A stretch of 60,000 nucleotides of DNA. Origin: Nymphaea colorata. Its lineage: Eukaryota > Streptophyta > Magnoliopsida > Nymphaeales > Nymphaeaceae. Shown piece after piece: positions 23,801 through 37,291 of the stretch; position 1 is the stretch's first letter, and every line of letters starts with the position of its first letter. The position numbers and the translations under genes were made by a program. Where the stretch lies: positions 18,600,370-18,660,369 of the forward strand of contig NC_045140.1 of assembly GCF_008831285.2 (NCBI RefSeq), in the 5' to 3' direction. The notes under the pieces are model-generated. The model worked only from the letters and a program-made list of their open reading frames with translations, made no database searches and was not told where the DNA came from.

Positions 23801-26800
23801 GGTGAAGAAGCCCTGCTTCCTGTAACAGCAACATCCTCAAATGAACCACCATTGACACTCTGTGCAGGACTTTTTCCAGGATTTGGGAGCCTTACAATCA
23901 ACCTCTGACTGTTGACATGCTCCCCAAGGAGTGCATCGGATGTTTTCTCACTTGTTATTCCTGATTGTGGTGTTTTATCTGATGCCATGCTTCTATTCGC
24001 TGAACCTGACTTCCCTCCACCACTTTCTTTTAGGACACCAGAAGCACCAGACCCCAAGAACCCATTACTTGATTTCCTGTGTCGAGAAGAACTGCCTGAT
24101 GCTTTAGTCATTGATCCAGCAGTTGAACTCCTTGCATCCTCCTTCCAAGCAGAACCTGCAACCTTGGCATGATCACTTGAACAAGACTGGCTATTGTTCT
24201 GTGATTGACTGGAACTGCTACTTTTTTCCTCCTTTATAGCTGGCAGAGGAAGATCAGATGTTCCACCAGTTGCTGCCACTTTGCTGTACGAGTCCTTTGA
24301 GCCAGCTGCTGATGCAGGTGGTGATAACTTAACAGACCCTGGAGATGCTGATGTTGATTTTACAACAGACTCGCCATGACCAAGCTTATTAGATGTTTTA
24401 GTTGCAGCTGGCTGTGAAATAGAACTTTTCAGAATATCTGAAGATCCGGTCCTTTTACCCCCACTATGAGAAACTGGCCATGATACTACCTGACCTGTTC
24501 CAGATTTTGCATCATTACTCTTCATTTCTGCCTCAACCCGCTTCTTCCATGTGTCAACTAAACTTTTTGCCTTCTTATGGATCTCAAAATTCTTGTGATT
24601 GCGCAAATGATTTACAGATTTGCCTATATTACAAGACTGTAAGGCATGAAGATTGACAGGCAACTTATCAAGTGCACGAAGTAATGCCAGGAGCAGTTCC
24701 TCTACACCTTTATCACCTTCCCTTGGACTACTGTTATCACCAGCCTTACCTTTGTGTGCCTCCTGGAGCCAATCATCCAATACAGGCAACCCTCTTAGTT
24801 GCACAAACTTGCTCAGGCAATCAAATCTGTCAGTGGCTGCAATAACATCTGCAAGCATTATCCGCCCAGCCAAATCTATTTTCTTCTCAGGTTTATCTGA
24901 TTGCATGAGTTGCACCAATTTCTCAACACCTTCCAAATTTACAAGGCCGCCACCTTCCTTGTCAATTATTTTTGAAACCTCTGACTTAATCATATTTTCT
25001 GATCTAGTATAACCAGATTCTCCATCGTCTACTCTAGACAGTCGCTCACGCTTAATGGGCTCCAAGCCCGGATCATTTCGTTCCCTCTTCTTTCCCTTAA
25101 CTTGAGAAGGAAAAGGAGAGGCACTATTTGGTACAGTATCAGAACCAGATTTCAACTGCTGTGATGATGCTGGGCTATTTAAAGGTTTGGGAGTGCGACC
25201 TTCTGCATACATTTCTAGACGTGTTTTGTCCAAAAGCTGATCTACTTCCTCCTGCCACTCCTATGGAAAAGAGATGCAACCAAGAGTTATGCAGAGAAAA
25301 CAAGAAAAATAAACAACTGAAGACAATAACATCTTCCTGCAATGAGCAACTGGTTTATAGGCTGATGGTGACAACAACAACTAAGAAACAGTACCTAACA
25401 ATTTCAATAGAAAGGGACACTGGTCCACACATGGAAAAAAAATGATATAGTACAATGAAGAGTCACCCAACTCAACAAACATGGATATTTCATTGTTTGT
25501 CAAAATAAGTGGGAGAAAAAGCTACCATCAACACCGTCATCTACCACATCACTTAGCCAGCTCTTAGGAACATCCACATGTAAATCAGCATGTCTGCCAA
25601 TTACATGCATATAAAAAGCAGATCCCAAGTAAAACTGGTTTACTTGTTACCACATGTGGCCATATGTACATTTCTCAGCCAAACGCTATCTTTACATGTA
25701 TGTGTTCACACCCCACAGACAGCTACACGCATTTCAGTGACTCTGCTGCTTAGTAGAAAAACAAAAAAGGGAACAAAGAAAAGGAAAAAACCATTTGTCT
25801 TCCACTTCCTCTCACTCAGATATCACATCATTCTAAAAGCCAGTAGAATCACTTCTTTGGCTCTACTGTTTCCAATATATGCCTTGAAAAAAAATTGATA
25901 TTTTTATCTCAAAAAAGAGATCAATTTCACATAAATACAGTTAAGTCCATTTTTTTTAAATAGTTGGAGAATCTATCAATGCACTTTAACATTTTTAACC
26001 TCCTGATACACGAGATGATGCATGTCATCCATCACAAAATCATAGGGAAAAGAACTGTACTACCATTAACCTAGACCTTTTCCAAAAAACATAACCATCA
26101 TACGCACCACATCATCTGCTAAATGCAAGTACTAGCTAACTTACATTTATGTAATCCTTATCAGTTAGCCACCATAAACACTTGTTTGCTGTGTCATAAA
26201 CTCGCCGACATACAAATGAAGATATGCCTGGTGGAAGTTCAACGCCTTTCCGAAGAAATGCAACTTTACATGGATGGAGTAGGAAAGAAGCTGGTATTTC
26301 ATCCTTGTGAAATGAATAAAAGACTTCGTTGGGTGCAGCATCAAGCAAATTGCCTTTGCCAAGCTTCACATCAGCAGGCCGATAAAGCCAATTCACACAA
26401 AGTTTAGGATGATCCTCCTTGCTTGCTGTCAAGGAACGAATTATTCCAACAAAGGGTGGAGAATCTTCAGCTTGAAAGAGTGCACAATCACCAATACTAA
26501 TCTTGCGACCATCCTGCATAAACAAGGGGACCTAATTGAGATTTGGAATCACAAAAGCTTTCGATCATATGACAGAGAGTGCACACAAATGAGCACACAA
26601 AATTGGAAAAAAAAAAAAAGAAAAAAAAAAAAAGAAAGAGCAGCAACGAAAACCTGAAAAGACATACACATGCATAGTTGAACATCAGTATCGACCTTCG
26701 GCCTATATATCATAGGCGATTAAAAACAGCTGAAATACCAAGCTAAGGATATTTCTAAACCAATGATAAAGGACAATGCATACACACGCACACTCAACAG

Positions 26801-29800
26801 CTACATTTAGCAGCATTCAACCAATTCATAAGTGGCATTCTCAAAAGAAATTTAGCTGTCATTCATTGTCCAAAGTGGATTAGTTGTTCTTAGAGTCAAA
26901 CGTGTCACTTCCACTTTTCACATTCAAATGTACAAAGCACATAATGTGTTTAATTTTCTTCTTTCCAAAGAAACTGCTATACTTCTAAAAGTAATTATAA
27001 AATTTCAAAATATGTCATTTCTTTCCAGGATGCTTTGGCTATTTGATTAGTTGAACTCCATACTACTCATATAATTGGTCTGGAGAACTTGGAGGGCTGG
27101 ATAGCAAGAACAACTTGAAGCCATCATACAGCCATTTGTGATGCAACTCTTATATGTGCCACCACCTTGCACAAACTCCCTGGCAAAGGCTCTACAAGGC
27201 GGTATTTGATCGGTGAAAAAAAGGTTTTCCAGGTCTACTTGTTTGGTGGATTTTATCGCAACCATACATCCAAGCATCACACATGATAAAGTTTTCTTGA
27301 AAACTTTCTGTTTTTTTACACTGCATATTGTATGGTTTTTCTGATTTTTTTGTCCAAAAAAGTTCCAATTTTTTCTCCCAAATTATTTAACCCATAGTGT
27401 ATATGAAGAACTACTTCCTTTTCCTACAGCCAATCAAGCACCCCTCTCAGAGGGAACCCAAGCCTCAGAGTTTAAACTTGGTCTTTCACTCAAGGATTTT
27501 GTGCCAAACCAAGCACACACACACACACACTATAAATTAGAGCAGTTGTTTAGCATAATCTCTGCCATGAGTAGCTACAGAATTCCTTTCCAACGTTGCA
27601 GAAATTTAAATAAAGTTAATGACACAAGAAAACAAAAAAACACACATGCTTGCTAATAAAACAGGCAGGAAGAAATGTCATATCATTAAAACGCGACTAC
27701 CCTAAAAGCTTAACAACCTCAATAGTTTTAATGCAACTTAGAAAAATCACCAGCTTTATGCCCTTTCTTATCTCCTAAATGGATAAACTAGCTTCATTGA
27801 AGCTGGTATTGTATGTTGCTGCTACAAGCAACGAATAAATAATAGGATGAAACAATAGGGGATGATCCATAGCATGACTACTTTCATTAGCTTGTCCAAT
27901 CTCCCTTCCATGTAATTTAAACACACCCCAATATTATTCATCACAGAACTAATGCAAAGACTTGTAGAAGCATCATTCCAGGTCCAACAAGGTCTAAGTT
28001 GCAATATGACAAGCAGGATTTGGCAAAGGCCAAATAAAATTGGACTCTCCACTGAGCCATGCATATAGAACAAAGTTTGGAAACGTTCACCTTATGGCAA
28101 TACAATGAACCAAAAGAAATAATTAGTGTACCAGACAAAAGAACATTTAGTATGTCATCCATTATGAACATGGACAGTAACATGTTTCTGGTCACCGTAG
28201 GTAGCCAGCCTCCTAGCCCTTTTACATTAGCACAGACAATCCAAGGAGATCTTGCTCTTAAAAAAAAATGAACATCAATACAAGCATGCAATTGCATCAG
28301 AGGAAGGAAATTGCCAATACAAGACAATTCTAGAAAAAACACCAAAGGGAATGCACATACGCACAAAAGACACCAGGTCCGCCATCTCCCCCATCAACCA
28401 AGCCCAATAAACTAGACATTGCAATGGATTTTACTTATTCTTACATCCTTTTCCTCTACTGACTACTCATTACATAAGCCATTTTCCTAAAGAAACCTAA
28501 AGATTCCATTAAATTAGAGGACCATAAAATACTCTATCAATATCATGGTCATAAAGAATGTAGCATGGATAATGGGACAATCGTTTAATCAAAAGCTGAT
28601 AAAAGAAAAGGAAAAAAATAAATAAATAATTTCAATTATCCCTTATGATCCAAATGAGAAATCGATCTGTACACCGCCCCGCCCCCCACCCCCCCTAAAA
28701 AAAAGCCCATCATTATCCACGAGTTAAGTATCCAAACATAAGATGCAAGCATCATCAACAACAATCACAAAAAAAATCTAGTAGGCAAAAAATCACGAAA
28801 GAATATTAATAGATACTTCAATGATGGATATTCAAAAGAACCAAATACAAATCCTTGGCACATGCCAAAGCTGCCATCTCAAATAAGAAGATCCATTGAG
28901 CGATCATTAGAAGGTGGATGCGACCAATCCCATATCTCATACATGGAGATCAGAAAATACTGAATATAAAACATCAAAATAAAGAGGTAATACGCCCCTG
29001 CTTTCTGCTGCAGTCAAAATAAAAGTTGATGTTCAGACTTCAGAGAGCTAAATGGCCATTATCATCCATTCAGTTTTAACAAGGAAAAGGTTACATCCCC
29101 AGACTGTAATGAATTAATCTATAGACTACCATACGCATGAAATTTGTGTAAATTATACACTCCATAAAGACATATGCAGAACAAATTTAATAGTTCAACA
29201 TAATATAAATCAAGCTTTTTTATGAAAACGGCAATTTTAAATAAGACATGGATATTTGGTTTCGATCATGGTCATGACAAATTAGATGAGAAGACAGATG
29301 AGAGGAAAGAGAGGAAGATGCAAGTCTTTTACATATTAAAGAAACAGAAAACAAGTGTGTGCTATGGATGACAAGAAAAGTAAGTCGCATGGGTACAAGT
29401 ACGGTTCAGGTGTGGACATACGGGAACAGACTCAGCAACTTTAGAAAATGTGGGTACGAGGGTACAACAGAGAACAAGTGATTTAAAAAAACATTACATG
29501 TTAATGAGCAATAACTCTAAAAACAAAATGAAAACAGAGTTGGAAAAAAAAAAACTCACGTAAAATTAAGCAGTTCGGTTCGGTTTCGATCTAAAAATTA
29601 CTCTAAGTACTCACTTTGGGTACGGATACGGCGACAAGGGTACGTAGACCTTATTGAAGTACGCATGTGATTTAGCAAGAAAAGCAACAAAAGAACACAA
29701 GGACATCCACAGCGGAATTGAGAATCATCAAAGTCTGCTCCATTTCAAACACTTAAACTCAGTATGCGTTTACTAAGTATGCGTTTACTACATAGGGTGA

Positions 29801-29817
29801 GATATAGAACAACAAGA

Positions 29818-29892
<75 letters not shown>

Positions 29893-31632
29893 AGGGTGGG
29901 GGGAGGGTGAGAGATAGAACAACAAGAATTACAAGATCAAACAAAATAAACAACATAAATCTTAAACACCACATACACAAACTCTTAAGAAAAATATATA
30001 CTGGTGGACAATAGGACTAGTATAAAATTAAACTCACAAAAATCCATCAGGAATAGCTACCTGTTTATAAAATTCAACCTAAACAAGGAAAAGAAAGGAA
30101 GCAACAAATGAAAATTCTTATTGATCCAGGTGCAGACCATGCTTAATAAGCCTCAACTACATTCTCCGATGTGCTATTTTCAAATAAGCAAGTAAGATAC
30201 GCATGGCAATCAGAGATTAAAGGATGAAAAATAATAAATGAATAAAAGTATAATGCTTTTAAAAAAGATAAAAAAATTGGTGCACAAAGCTTTGCTAAGC
30301 TTGATATGCCTAAAAAAATTGAAAAGCAATGAAATCAACAATTATACAGATATTGCATGACACTATTTGAATGTAAGGACATTCAATCCTTGTAGCAAAG
30401 AGGAGTCTCAGAACAGCAAGAAGAACAGATCCCCAGTTCATTCCCCACTCAATCTCGAACATACGGCTAAAAAAACAGATCATGAGAAATTATATGGACG
30501 ATATTATTGCAGAAGAAAAATAAAAAGAGAAAAGGATTTCCATATAAACGGTAAGACGAGAAATGGAAAAAAAAAAGCATCCTCAAGAAATTGCCTTTGC
30601 ATTTTCAAGACCTAAAATATCAATGCTTTTTACAACGAGAGGAAAAGGAAATTGATAGTATGCAATTATGATCGAGGTTGTGGTCATGGAGCACTTTATT
30701 AAGCTCTCCATTGGAAGGCTATATCAGCAAATAAGAGCAATTGGAAAATGCAATTCCACAACGACCACGACGGAAACGATAATAAGACCTAACATAAAAA
30801 ACTTACTTGGCAAGTCGACAACTGTCACTTGCAAATAGTATGAGAAAACGAACCTCCACGGTCGGAATCATGTCAATTACCGCAGAAACAGAAGAGGAAT
30901 TAGTGAAGAAAAAAAGAATAAATGACTCATTCTTGCCCGCAACCTAAGCCTGCTATGCCACACCATCAACTACCTTCCACTGCTTCTTCAAATTATACAG
31001 CAAGCTCCACATGCGCAATAACCACAAAAACCAAAAGCAAACCACGAAAAAGGCACAATAGAAGGATCTGTAAGACCATAAGAGACGGACGACAATGCAT
31101 TGCCTTCGCCGATGGATAGACGTGACCGAAACACCAAAAACAAAGGAAAAGAAGGATAAAACACACCAATTCGACCAACTTGTTCCCCTAAGACCATCAT
31201 TAACAACCATCACCACAATTCGAAGAAACAGAACAACCATGTCTAGAGCGAAAGTTCCAAGGAAAAATGAATTTTAACAAACCACTCGATTGAATAAAAC
31301 CAAGGTGCTCAAAATCAAATCTCGCGAACGATTCTGGACACCCGATGCCCCAAAAAATCGGCAAATCAAAGGCCACCTTATCTTCCACGGAAAACAATCA
31401 CAAGAATAGGGTAAAATCCCCCCCATATCGCAAGAGAAGAAAGTGACATCGCAAACGAAGCACCGAAAGAGGGGGAAACAACGGGAAAAGAAGAATTCCT
31501 GCCCTCTCCAGCCATTACCTTGCAGAAACACGCCTCATCCGAAGGAGAAGAATTCCCTACCGTCGCCGTGCGAGGAGGGACTGGCAACATGTGCCGCTTC
31601 CGCTTCCGATCCTCACCTTCCCCCCCATGCAT
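20812..31632 (-). CDS. SUO-like protein: BAH domain plus TFIIS N-terminal (LW) domain, nuclear regulator
   Basis: I read three coding exons on the minus strand: 31,632-31,519, 26,513-26,145 and 25,260-20,812. Junctions are aag/gtaatgg, ttatgcag/gatgg, aat/gtaagt and ccatag/gagtgg, all phase 0. They give 1643 residues, close to Arabidopsis SUO. The start MHGGEGEDRKRKRHMLPVPP matches the family's MHG...RRRHMWPVP opening. Upstream codons stay open to an ATG at 31,761, but that part looks like 5' UTR. The BAH domain covers roughly residues 39-165 (DGRKISIGDCALF to WWLTDKDYIN). Next come a basic KGKKRERNDPGLEPIKRER segment (about 217-235) and a TFIIS-N helical bundle (about 295-405). A very long Ser-rich low-complexity region follows, with several DLN motifs and the end GGWDTERFGYKQPSWQ. 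In Arabidopsis, SUO is a GW-motif protein linked to miRNA-mediated translational repression. Family assignment is strong; function is by homology. Confidence 0.93.
25261..26144 (-). other. Intron 2 of the SUO-like gene
   Basis: This intron is bounded by gtaagtt (donor, ending at 26,144) and ccatag (acceptor, 25,261-25,266). Its content is AT-rich and non-coding. Confidence 0.9.
26514..31518 (-). other. Intron 1 of the SUO-like gene (5.0 kb)
   Basis: The intron opens with gtaatgg (31,518-31,512) and closes with ttatgcag. It contains an A-rich run (26.6 kb), an (AT)(GT)(TA) array (29.8 kb) and a patch of repeated gggtacg-like words (29.39-29.65 kb). None of its open frames resembles a gene. 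Confidence 0.88.
29818..29891. repeat. (AT)n(GT)n(AT)n compound microsatellite in SUO intron 1
   Basis: AT units (to about 29,839), about 21 GT units, then a short TA block. Similar words (gatagaacaacaagaat) flank it on both sides, which suggests a small duplication around the array. Confidence 0.95.
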
Positions 31633-32460
31633 AGCCTTGCATCTTCCCCCCGGTGCTCCGCCGCGCCCTCGACCCAAAGGAGACACATCAATCCCGCTCT
31701 CTCCTCCCTCCTCCTCCTCCTCCCTTGCGCTCACAAAGAGACCACCTCCATCTCCCTTCAAACCCTAGATCGCACCTCGTCAAACAACCCCACAACCAAG
31801 ACCCCCAAAATCCCGCACAATCACCCCATCCGGAACCCTAAAACTCAAAGTTTCCCGGAAATTCCCACACCTCCCCTCTGAATCCCCAGGCCAAACCGCT
31901 TCCCGCCAGATCCCCAACGATCACCGCCTCCTTTCCCGCGAGACCCGCGCCGCCGGGTGCTTCCTGCCCCGATCTGAACGAAACCAACGACTGCAAGCGA
32001 GCGGTGGTAAAAGCAATCGACGGCCAAAAAACGGGCGTCCGGTAGTAGAGATGCCGCGGAGAAATAAATAAACCAATAAAAAGGAAAGAGAAGGCAGAGA
32101 AAGGACGAGCAGAGAGAAGAAGGAAAATGTCGGGGCCAACGCCAGAAGACGGCACGGAGAGGAAAGAGGGGGAAGGACGAAGAGGAGGCGTACTTTGGTG
32201 TTGCACGATTGGGCGGGCAGCACGGGCAGCACGGGCAGCGGGGCGATCAGGCCACCGCGGGCAAGGAGAGGAGCGAGGGACCCTCCCCTCCCCCTCTTCT
32301 CACGGGCTCCCCTCGTGCCACTCCCACGTGTGTTTCCCGCGCTCAGGCAGGCAACCACCACCCCCCGCGTTGGTGTGATGTGTGGGTGCGCGCGCGCGCC
32401 TGCGCTCTCTTTCCATGCCATGTTTGCGGCATTATTGCATTTATGACGCATTACCATAGC
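31633..32460 (-). promoter_or_regulatory. GC-rich 5' UTR and promoter region of the SUO-like gene
   Basis: Immediately upstream of the MHGG start the base composition changes from AT-rich to strongly GC-rich with many CpG. It returns to AT-rich beyond about 32.46 kb. A perfect G-box core CACGTG lies at 32,325-32,330. No TATA box is obvious. The many overlapping open frames on both strands follow from GC richness and are not supported as genes. Confidence 0.5.
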
Positions 32461-34925
32461 GTCCGCATGATGCCCCTCTTACCCGCTTCATATATATATA
32501 TATATAATCATGGTTTGATTTTTTTTATGATTAATTCGAAGTTGCGTTTGGCAAGTCCAACTCCACAAATGCTGAGGGATTTTGGATCCAATTAATGTTC
32601 TCTTGAAATCGGATCTAATTAATGTCAAAATGATGTCACCTTGAGGTTTGGCTTCAATGGCACAGCTGTGAAGCTTTAACATACCTGCACATTTTTCAGG
32701 ACAATTTGCACCAAGACAATGTAAGTTGGTGACAAAAATCTGAGCAGAAGGAAGTGGACTTAATCTCCGCTCTATTCTCATAAGGCAAAGTTGAATTTCA
32801 TTTGAGGTGTTTTGGTGCAACTTTTTTTGGAAACGTGGTGGTTGGTGCAAAGAAAAGTAGGGGTGCCTTCCTACCAAAATGAAACGACCAAAGTTTCACC
32901 CGCAATATTTTCAAGACAGAATGTCCCGCATCCTTATCAAACACGTTACTGAGTGTCATGCAACACTTACAACCTATAGATGGGGCTAGGACGAGCAGCT
33001 AGTCTCCTTTTCAAGTTTGCATACCCAGTTGTCATCTTGGGACACCGAAAGTAGGCTTGGTACTTCAGAAAAATAGAAGAAAGGTGCTTGCTGAGCACCG
33101 GATTATCCGTTTTTAGACAATAAAATGCTTTTGAAGTATAGAGCTGGGATTTTAGGGCTTGTCGGGTCCTTGGTCTGCGTCTGGAACTGGACCTAAGTTC
33201 GATCTTGCTAATCTTCAATTAAGAAAAGACCCGATAATTGGGTCAATATCATATTTGTATTTTGTTGGAATCGGACGAGGACTGGCCCCAGTCTCATCAA
33301 GAAAAGTGCTACGTTGTTGCCCAACATGAGATCAGCACCAATCCTGCAATCCAAGTCTGGGTCCCGTACTCTTTGGGGTTGGGCCCGATCCATGTCGTCC
33401 AGCTCATTGCTGGATCAATCATTATTTTTAGACCAACTCAATTGACGGATGGCAGATTTGGATCCATGTCGTTAATTTTCTACAAATAAAGTCGTTAGCT
33501 TTCTTCTTAATGATCCTCGACAAATTCAGCCGAATCGGTGAACCGGCCGATTCGTCGCGTTTGCGAAAGCCTGTCCCCGGCCCTCACCTTCTAGAGTCGA
33601 AAAATGATTTTTTTTTACCAAAAAACATGCTCATGTTTTGGTATAATAAGAAAAAGTGAACTTTAGTTTTGATTTCTTTCATTTGGCCACCTATATTAGG
33701 TAAAGCTAAGTCCTGTGGCCTATAATTTTTTCTATATTGCAGTCAAGAATTTATTGCGAATATTAAGGTGAGTTGTCACGGGATTTCCCATTGGTGAGAC
33801 CTGCAGACCAAGAAAAGTTCATAGCCCGATTTAGTCGGACCAGGTCCTAACACTTGTAGGGTTTGAGTTCGCTTGTGACACATGGAAGCATGGCTCGTTC
33901 TTGAATCACCAACGGGTTTTGTGGCTACCCATTTGCCAATCAAAGTCGAGCCAAAAGTTTCAACATCGGCATAATATTTTAAAGGAAATATGTTGGGAAA
34001 AATTAGATGTTGACTGGATGGCTAATTTATGACTAATGAAAAATGATAAATGATACTCAATGCGTTTTTGTCTTTTTCTTTTGCTTGTCAAAAGCAACCG
34101 TACTTATGTGATCCATATTATTTATTAAATTCATACTTTTTTTTCTTTGTTTTTCTCTTAACAGGACGGTTTTAATGAATAATGGCAAAGGTCACCATCC
34201 AATTTTTCTGCACAAACATTGCCCAGAAGTTTCATTCATATTTTAAACTAAAACACACCAGTCACATTTTTTTTTTTTGCAGGATAAAGCAACACATAAG
34301 CATCTGAATTACAACCAAACTTGGATTTAGCTTATGGGTCAAGGTGTTTGAAAGGATCCAACCTAATTTGGATATTACCCATGTTGTATCTGGATTTGGA
34401 TTCAAAAATTCAAATCTGAATCTAAATCTAAGCGTCTCTTATTAAAAAAAAAATCATATTAGATTGGACATGATAATTGAAGGTTTTCAAAATCTCATGT
34501 TTAAAAGTTAGCCTTGAAGAAATGCAACATACCCATAGTTTACCTTTTAGAAAAATAATTTTTACTTGTGATAGTTTATAAACTATCAATTAACTAAATT
34601 TGACAGCTCATAATCACATCACATAGTCTCTACATGCTACTTTGAAAACATGTACACTAATAATCCATCCTTTGCACACTTGTGACAAAACTCATCACGT
34701 CACACCAATCACTTTCTTTCTCTTCACTGTCATAAAGTAATGGACCTTCCTCCCTCTCCCTCTCGCTGTCAAACTATCTCAAATACTGACCTTTTCGTCT
34801 CTTCCGTCACTAAAACTTGAGTTTAGCAATCGACTCGCGAACATTTGCACCAGCTTCCTGCTTCAAAATAATTTTATTGTGACAATTTTACCGTTGGACT
34901 GAAAAAAAAAAGGAAAAAAAGAAAA

Positions 34926-34954
34926 GAAGAGAGAGAGAGAGAGAGAGAGAGAGA
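34926..34954. repeat. (GA)n microsatellite
   Basis: About thirteen GA units next to an A-rich stretch. Confidence 0.95.
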
Positions 34955-36057
34955 CGTTGCTGTCATGCTTAGTTAGGGGTTTGTCCTCTGCCCATGTGAT
35001 GGAAATGAGGGGCCGACGTAGCTTTCGAGTTCAGAGGGTTTGCCGTCAGGGAAAGTAGTGAGGGACTTTTTTGTCCACATGGCTCCCTCCAAGCACTCGG
35101 ATTGTCGCTCTCACGGTGGTGGAGGATGAGGGGAAAAACAAATGCACCCCACACCCAAAGCAAAGTATTTTCTACGTTGGCAGCCCAATCATGTCTGTTC
35201 CCCCTTGCTTTTCATCTTGAGGTTACTGCAATTGTAAAAGCCTTCTGGGGTCCTCAACTTCTGGCGAAGTTTAGCTTACGATTTTCTATCTGAGAACTAA
35301 GGTTTCTGCGTCTACTAATCTTTGGACGTGTCTCTTTTAATAGAATTCTTTTCTCTAGTTTCCTTCTCTGTATTAAGTTTCTCCAAAGATTCAGACATTC
35401 TAATTTCCTTCACCAACACTCTGTTCGCTTTGCTAAGGGAACAGCGAGGAACATACATTCCACAGTCTCAAACTTGCACGATCCTTAGGTGTTTCACCTT
35501 GATGGGATATTCATTCCAGCAGGTGACATGACCTTCTCACTGCAGCACACCTTTCATTCTTCTTGGAAAAAGAAAAATGTAATTTAACTTGTGCTCATAT
35601 TGTAATGGGATGTATGCTTTCGTGTATAAAGTATGTCTGTTTTCTCCAATCAATTAAAAAAGAGTGGGGACTTGGATCCTGCAGACAACTTGCTTGACAA
35701 GCTCAGTTGTGCGCAGAGTTGGAGTCTGTGGCTTGTTTTGACAGAGATTCTCCTGATTAGTCTTGGCGTCATGCAGTGGGCCTAGGTAGACGGCTTTTGT
35801 TGTCTCTTTGTGTCGAGCTCACATGCTCATGTACCGCCTCCAGCAAGCCTTCGCATGTGTTGTGCTCTGCAGATCAGTGCTGCAGCAGCCAGCAGTAGTT
35901 GCACTGCACATGCTCCAAATCTTGGATCCAGTTACATTCGATTAAATAAATGGCTCTGTTCGATTTTATATATGTGAATGCATTGCCACCTTGGAGTCTC
36001 GAGTCCAAACCATAGCATATCGAAAGTACATTTGGACCCTCTCTATTCCCACACTGG

Positions 36058-36059
<2 letters not shown>

Positions 36060-36116
<57 letters not shown>

Positions 36117-36117
36117 T
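36060..36117. repeat. (CT)n(AT)n compound microsatellite
   Basis: About sixteen CT units run directly into about twelve AT units. Confidence 0.97.
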
Positions 36118-36279
36118 TCACGAACCATGACTATAAAACTAACAGACACCAAGAACTCCAAACATGAGAAAATGACTAAACATTTTAGAGATAAAAAAAT
36201 ATAAAAAAGGTAACAATTGACTTTTTCTTTTTGTTTTTCTTTCAACCATTCATCATGAATATAATAACCATTTAACTTT

Positions 36280-36440
<161 letters not shown>

Positions 36441-37152
36441 AAACTCCACCCTTTCACATATGGACGGAAATGTTTGTGAGAATAAGTTTTTATTGTTGTA
36501 TCTCATTCGTTTGAAAGACATGCTCACTTCTGCACTTATAGAAGAAGAAAAATGTCGTGGATTTTATGTTTTTGAGTTTGTTAATGTAGATTCCAAGCTG
36601 ATTCAATTTATCGAGGCCTGTTTAAGCTTAACCTTTTATTGTTCATTCTTTCGGTATAATCAAACAAAGTTTGATTAGTTACGTTTCTTTAAGAAGAAAA
36701 CATTTTTATTTCCATCTACATATCACGCTAAGTTGTGATTGTACTCGAATGGCGGTCTTCTGATGAGGCCTTCGAGGTGTTCTCATGAATCGGCTTAGTA
36801 TTTGAACTAAGTAAAACATATCCAGACTTGCGATATTCAAGTGTATGCGGCCAACAAATAATTCCTTTTAACAAATAACTTCTATTGGTTCCAAGTTGAG
36901 TTGTTAGCAACCAGGGGACAGTATTGATGCAGGGGCAAAGCTCTAGATTGAAGGAAAGGAAACAGAAGAGCTGATTCGAGGACCAATAAGATCCAAGTTT
37001 TGATTTGCCCTTTTGTTCTCTCTTGCTTATCTGCAAGCTTGTTTAGGAATTAATTTTTACAATTTCTTTTTCTTAGTTTATTTATTTTTCTCCTTTGTTT
37101 GTAGGGTAGCATATGTTTTCTTGTGAGACTTATTCATGATTTGCATCACCAT

Positions 37153-37291
37153 TAGGAGCCGTTTGGCATTAGGAATAGCATGGCTGTCTCATGAATTTGC
37201 CTGAAATTTGAAGTAGATTCATAGATTCTACCTAAATTTTGGAACAGATTCATGAAACATCTACAAGATGTTCATCATATTAAATATATCA
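37153..37291. mobile_element. Copy of the MITE-like family
   Basis: The left end taggagccgtttggcattag matches the left end at 14,470 closely. The right part, atgaaacatctacaagatgt and onward, lines up with atgaaacactcacaagctgt of that copy. The right terminus is eroded. Confidence 0.45.

Noticed and set aside
31633-31761. In-frame extension of the SUO-like protein to an upstream ATG at 31,761
   Set aside because: Known family members start at the MHG...RRRHM-PVP segment. The extension is low-complexity Glu/Gly and more likely 5' UTR, though I cannot exclude it.
31443-32595. Many open frames of 60-178 codons on both strands at the SUO promoter
   Set aside because: High GC content removes stop codons; none shows a family signature.
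32967-33218. Minus-strand 83-codon frame with a plausible composition
   Set aside because: No start context, splice partners or recognisable family.
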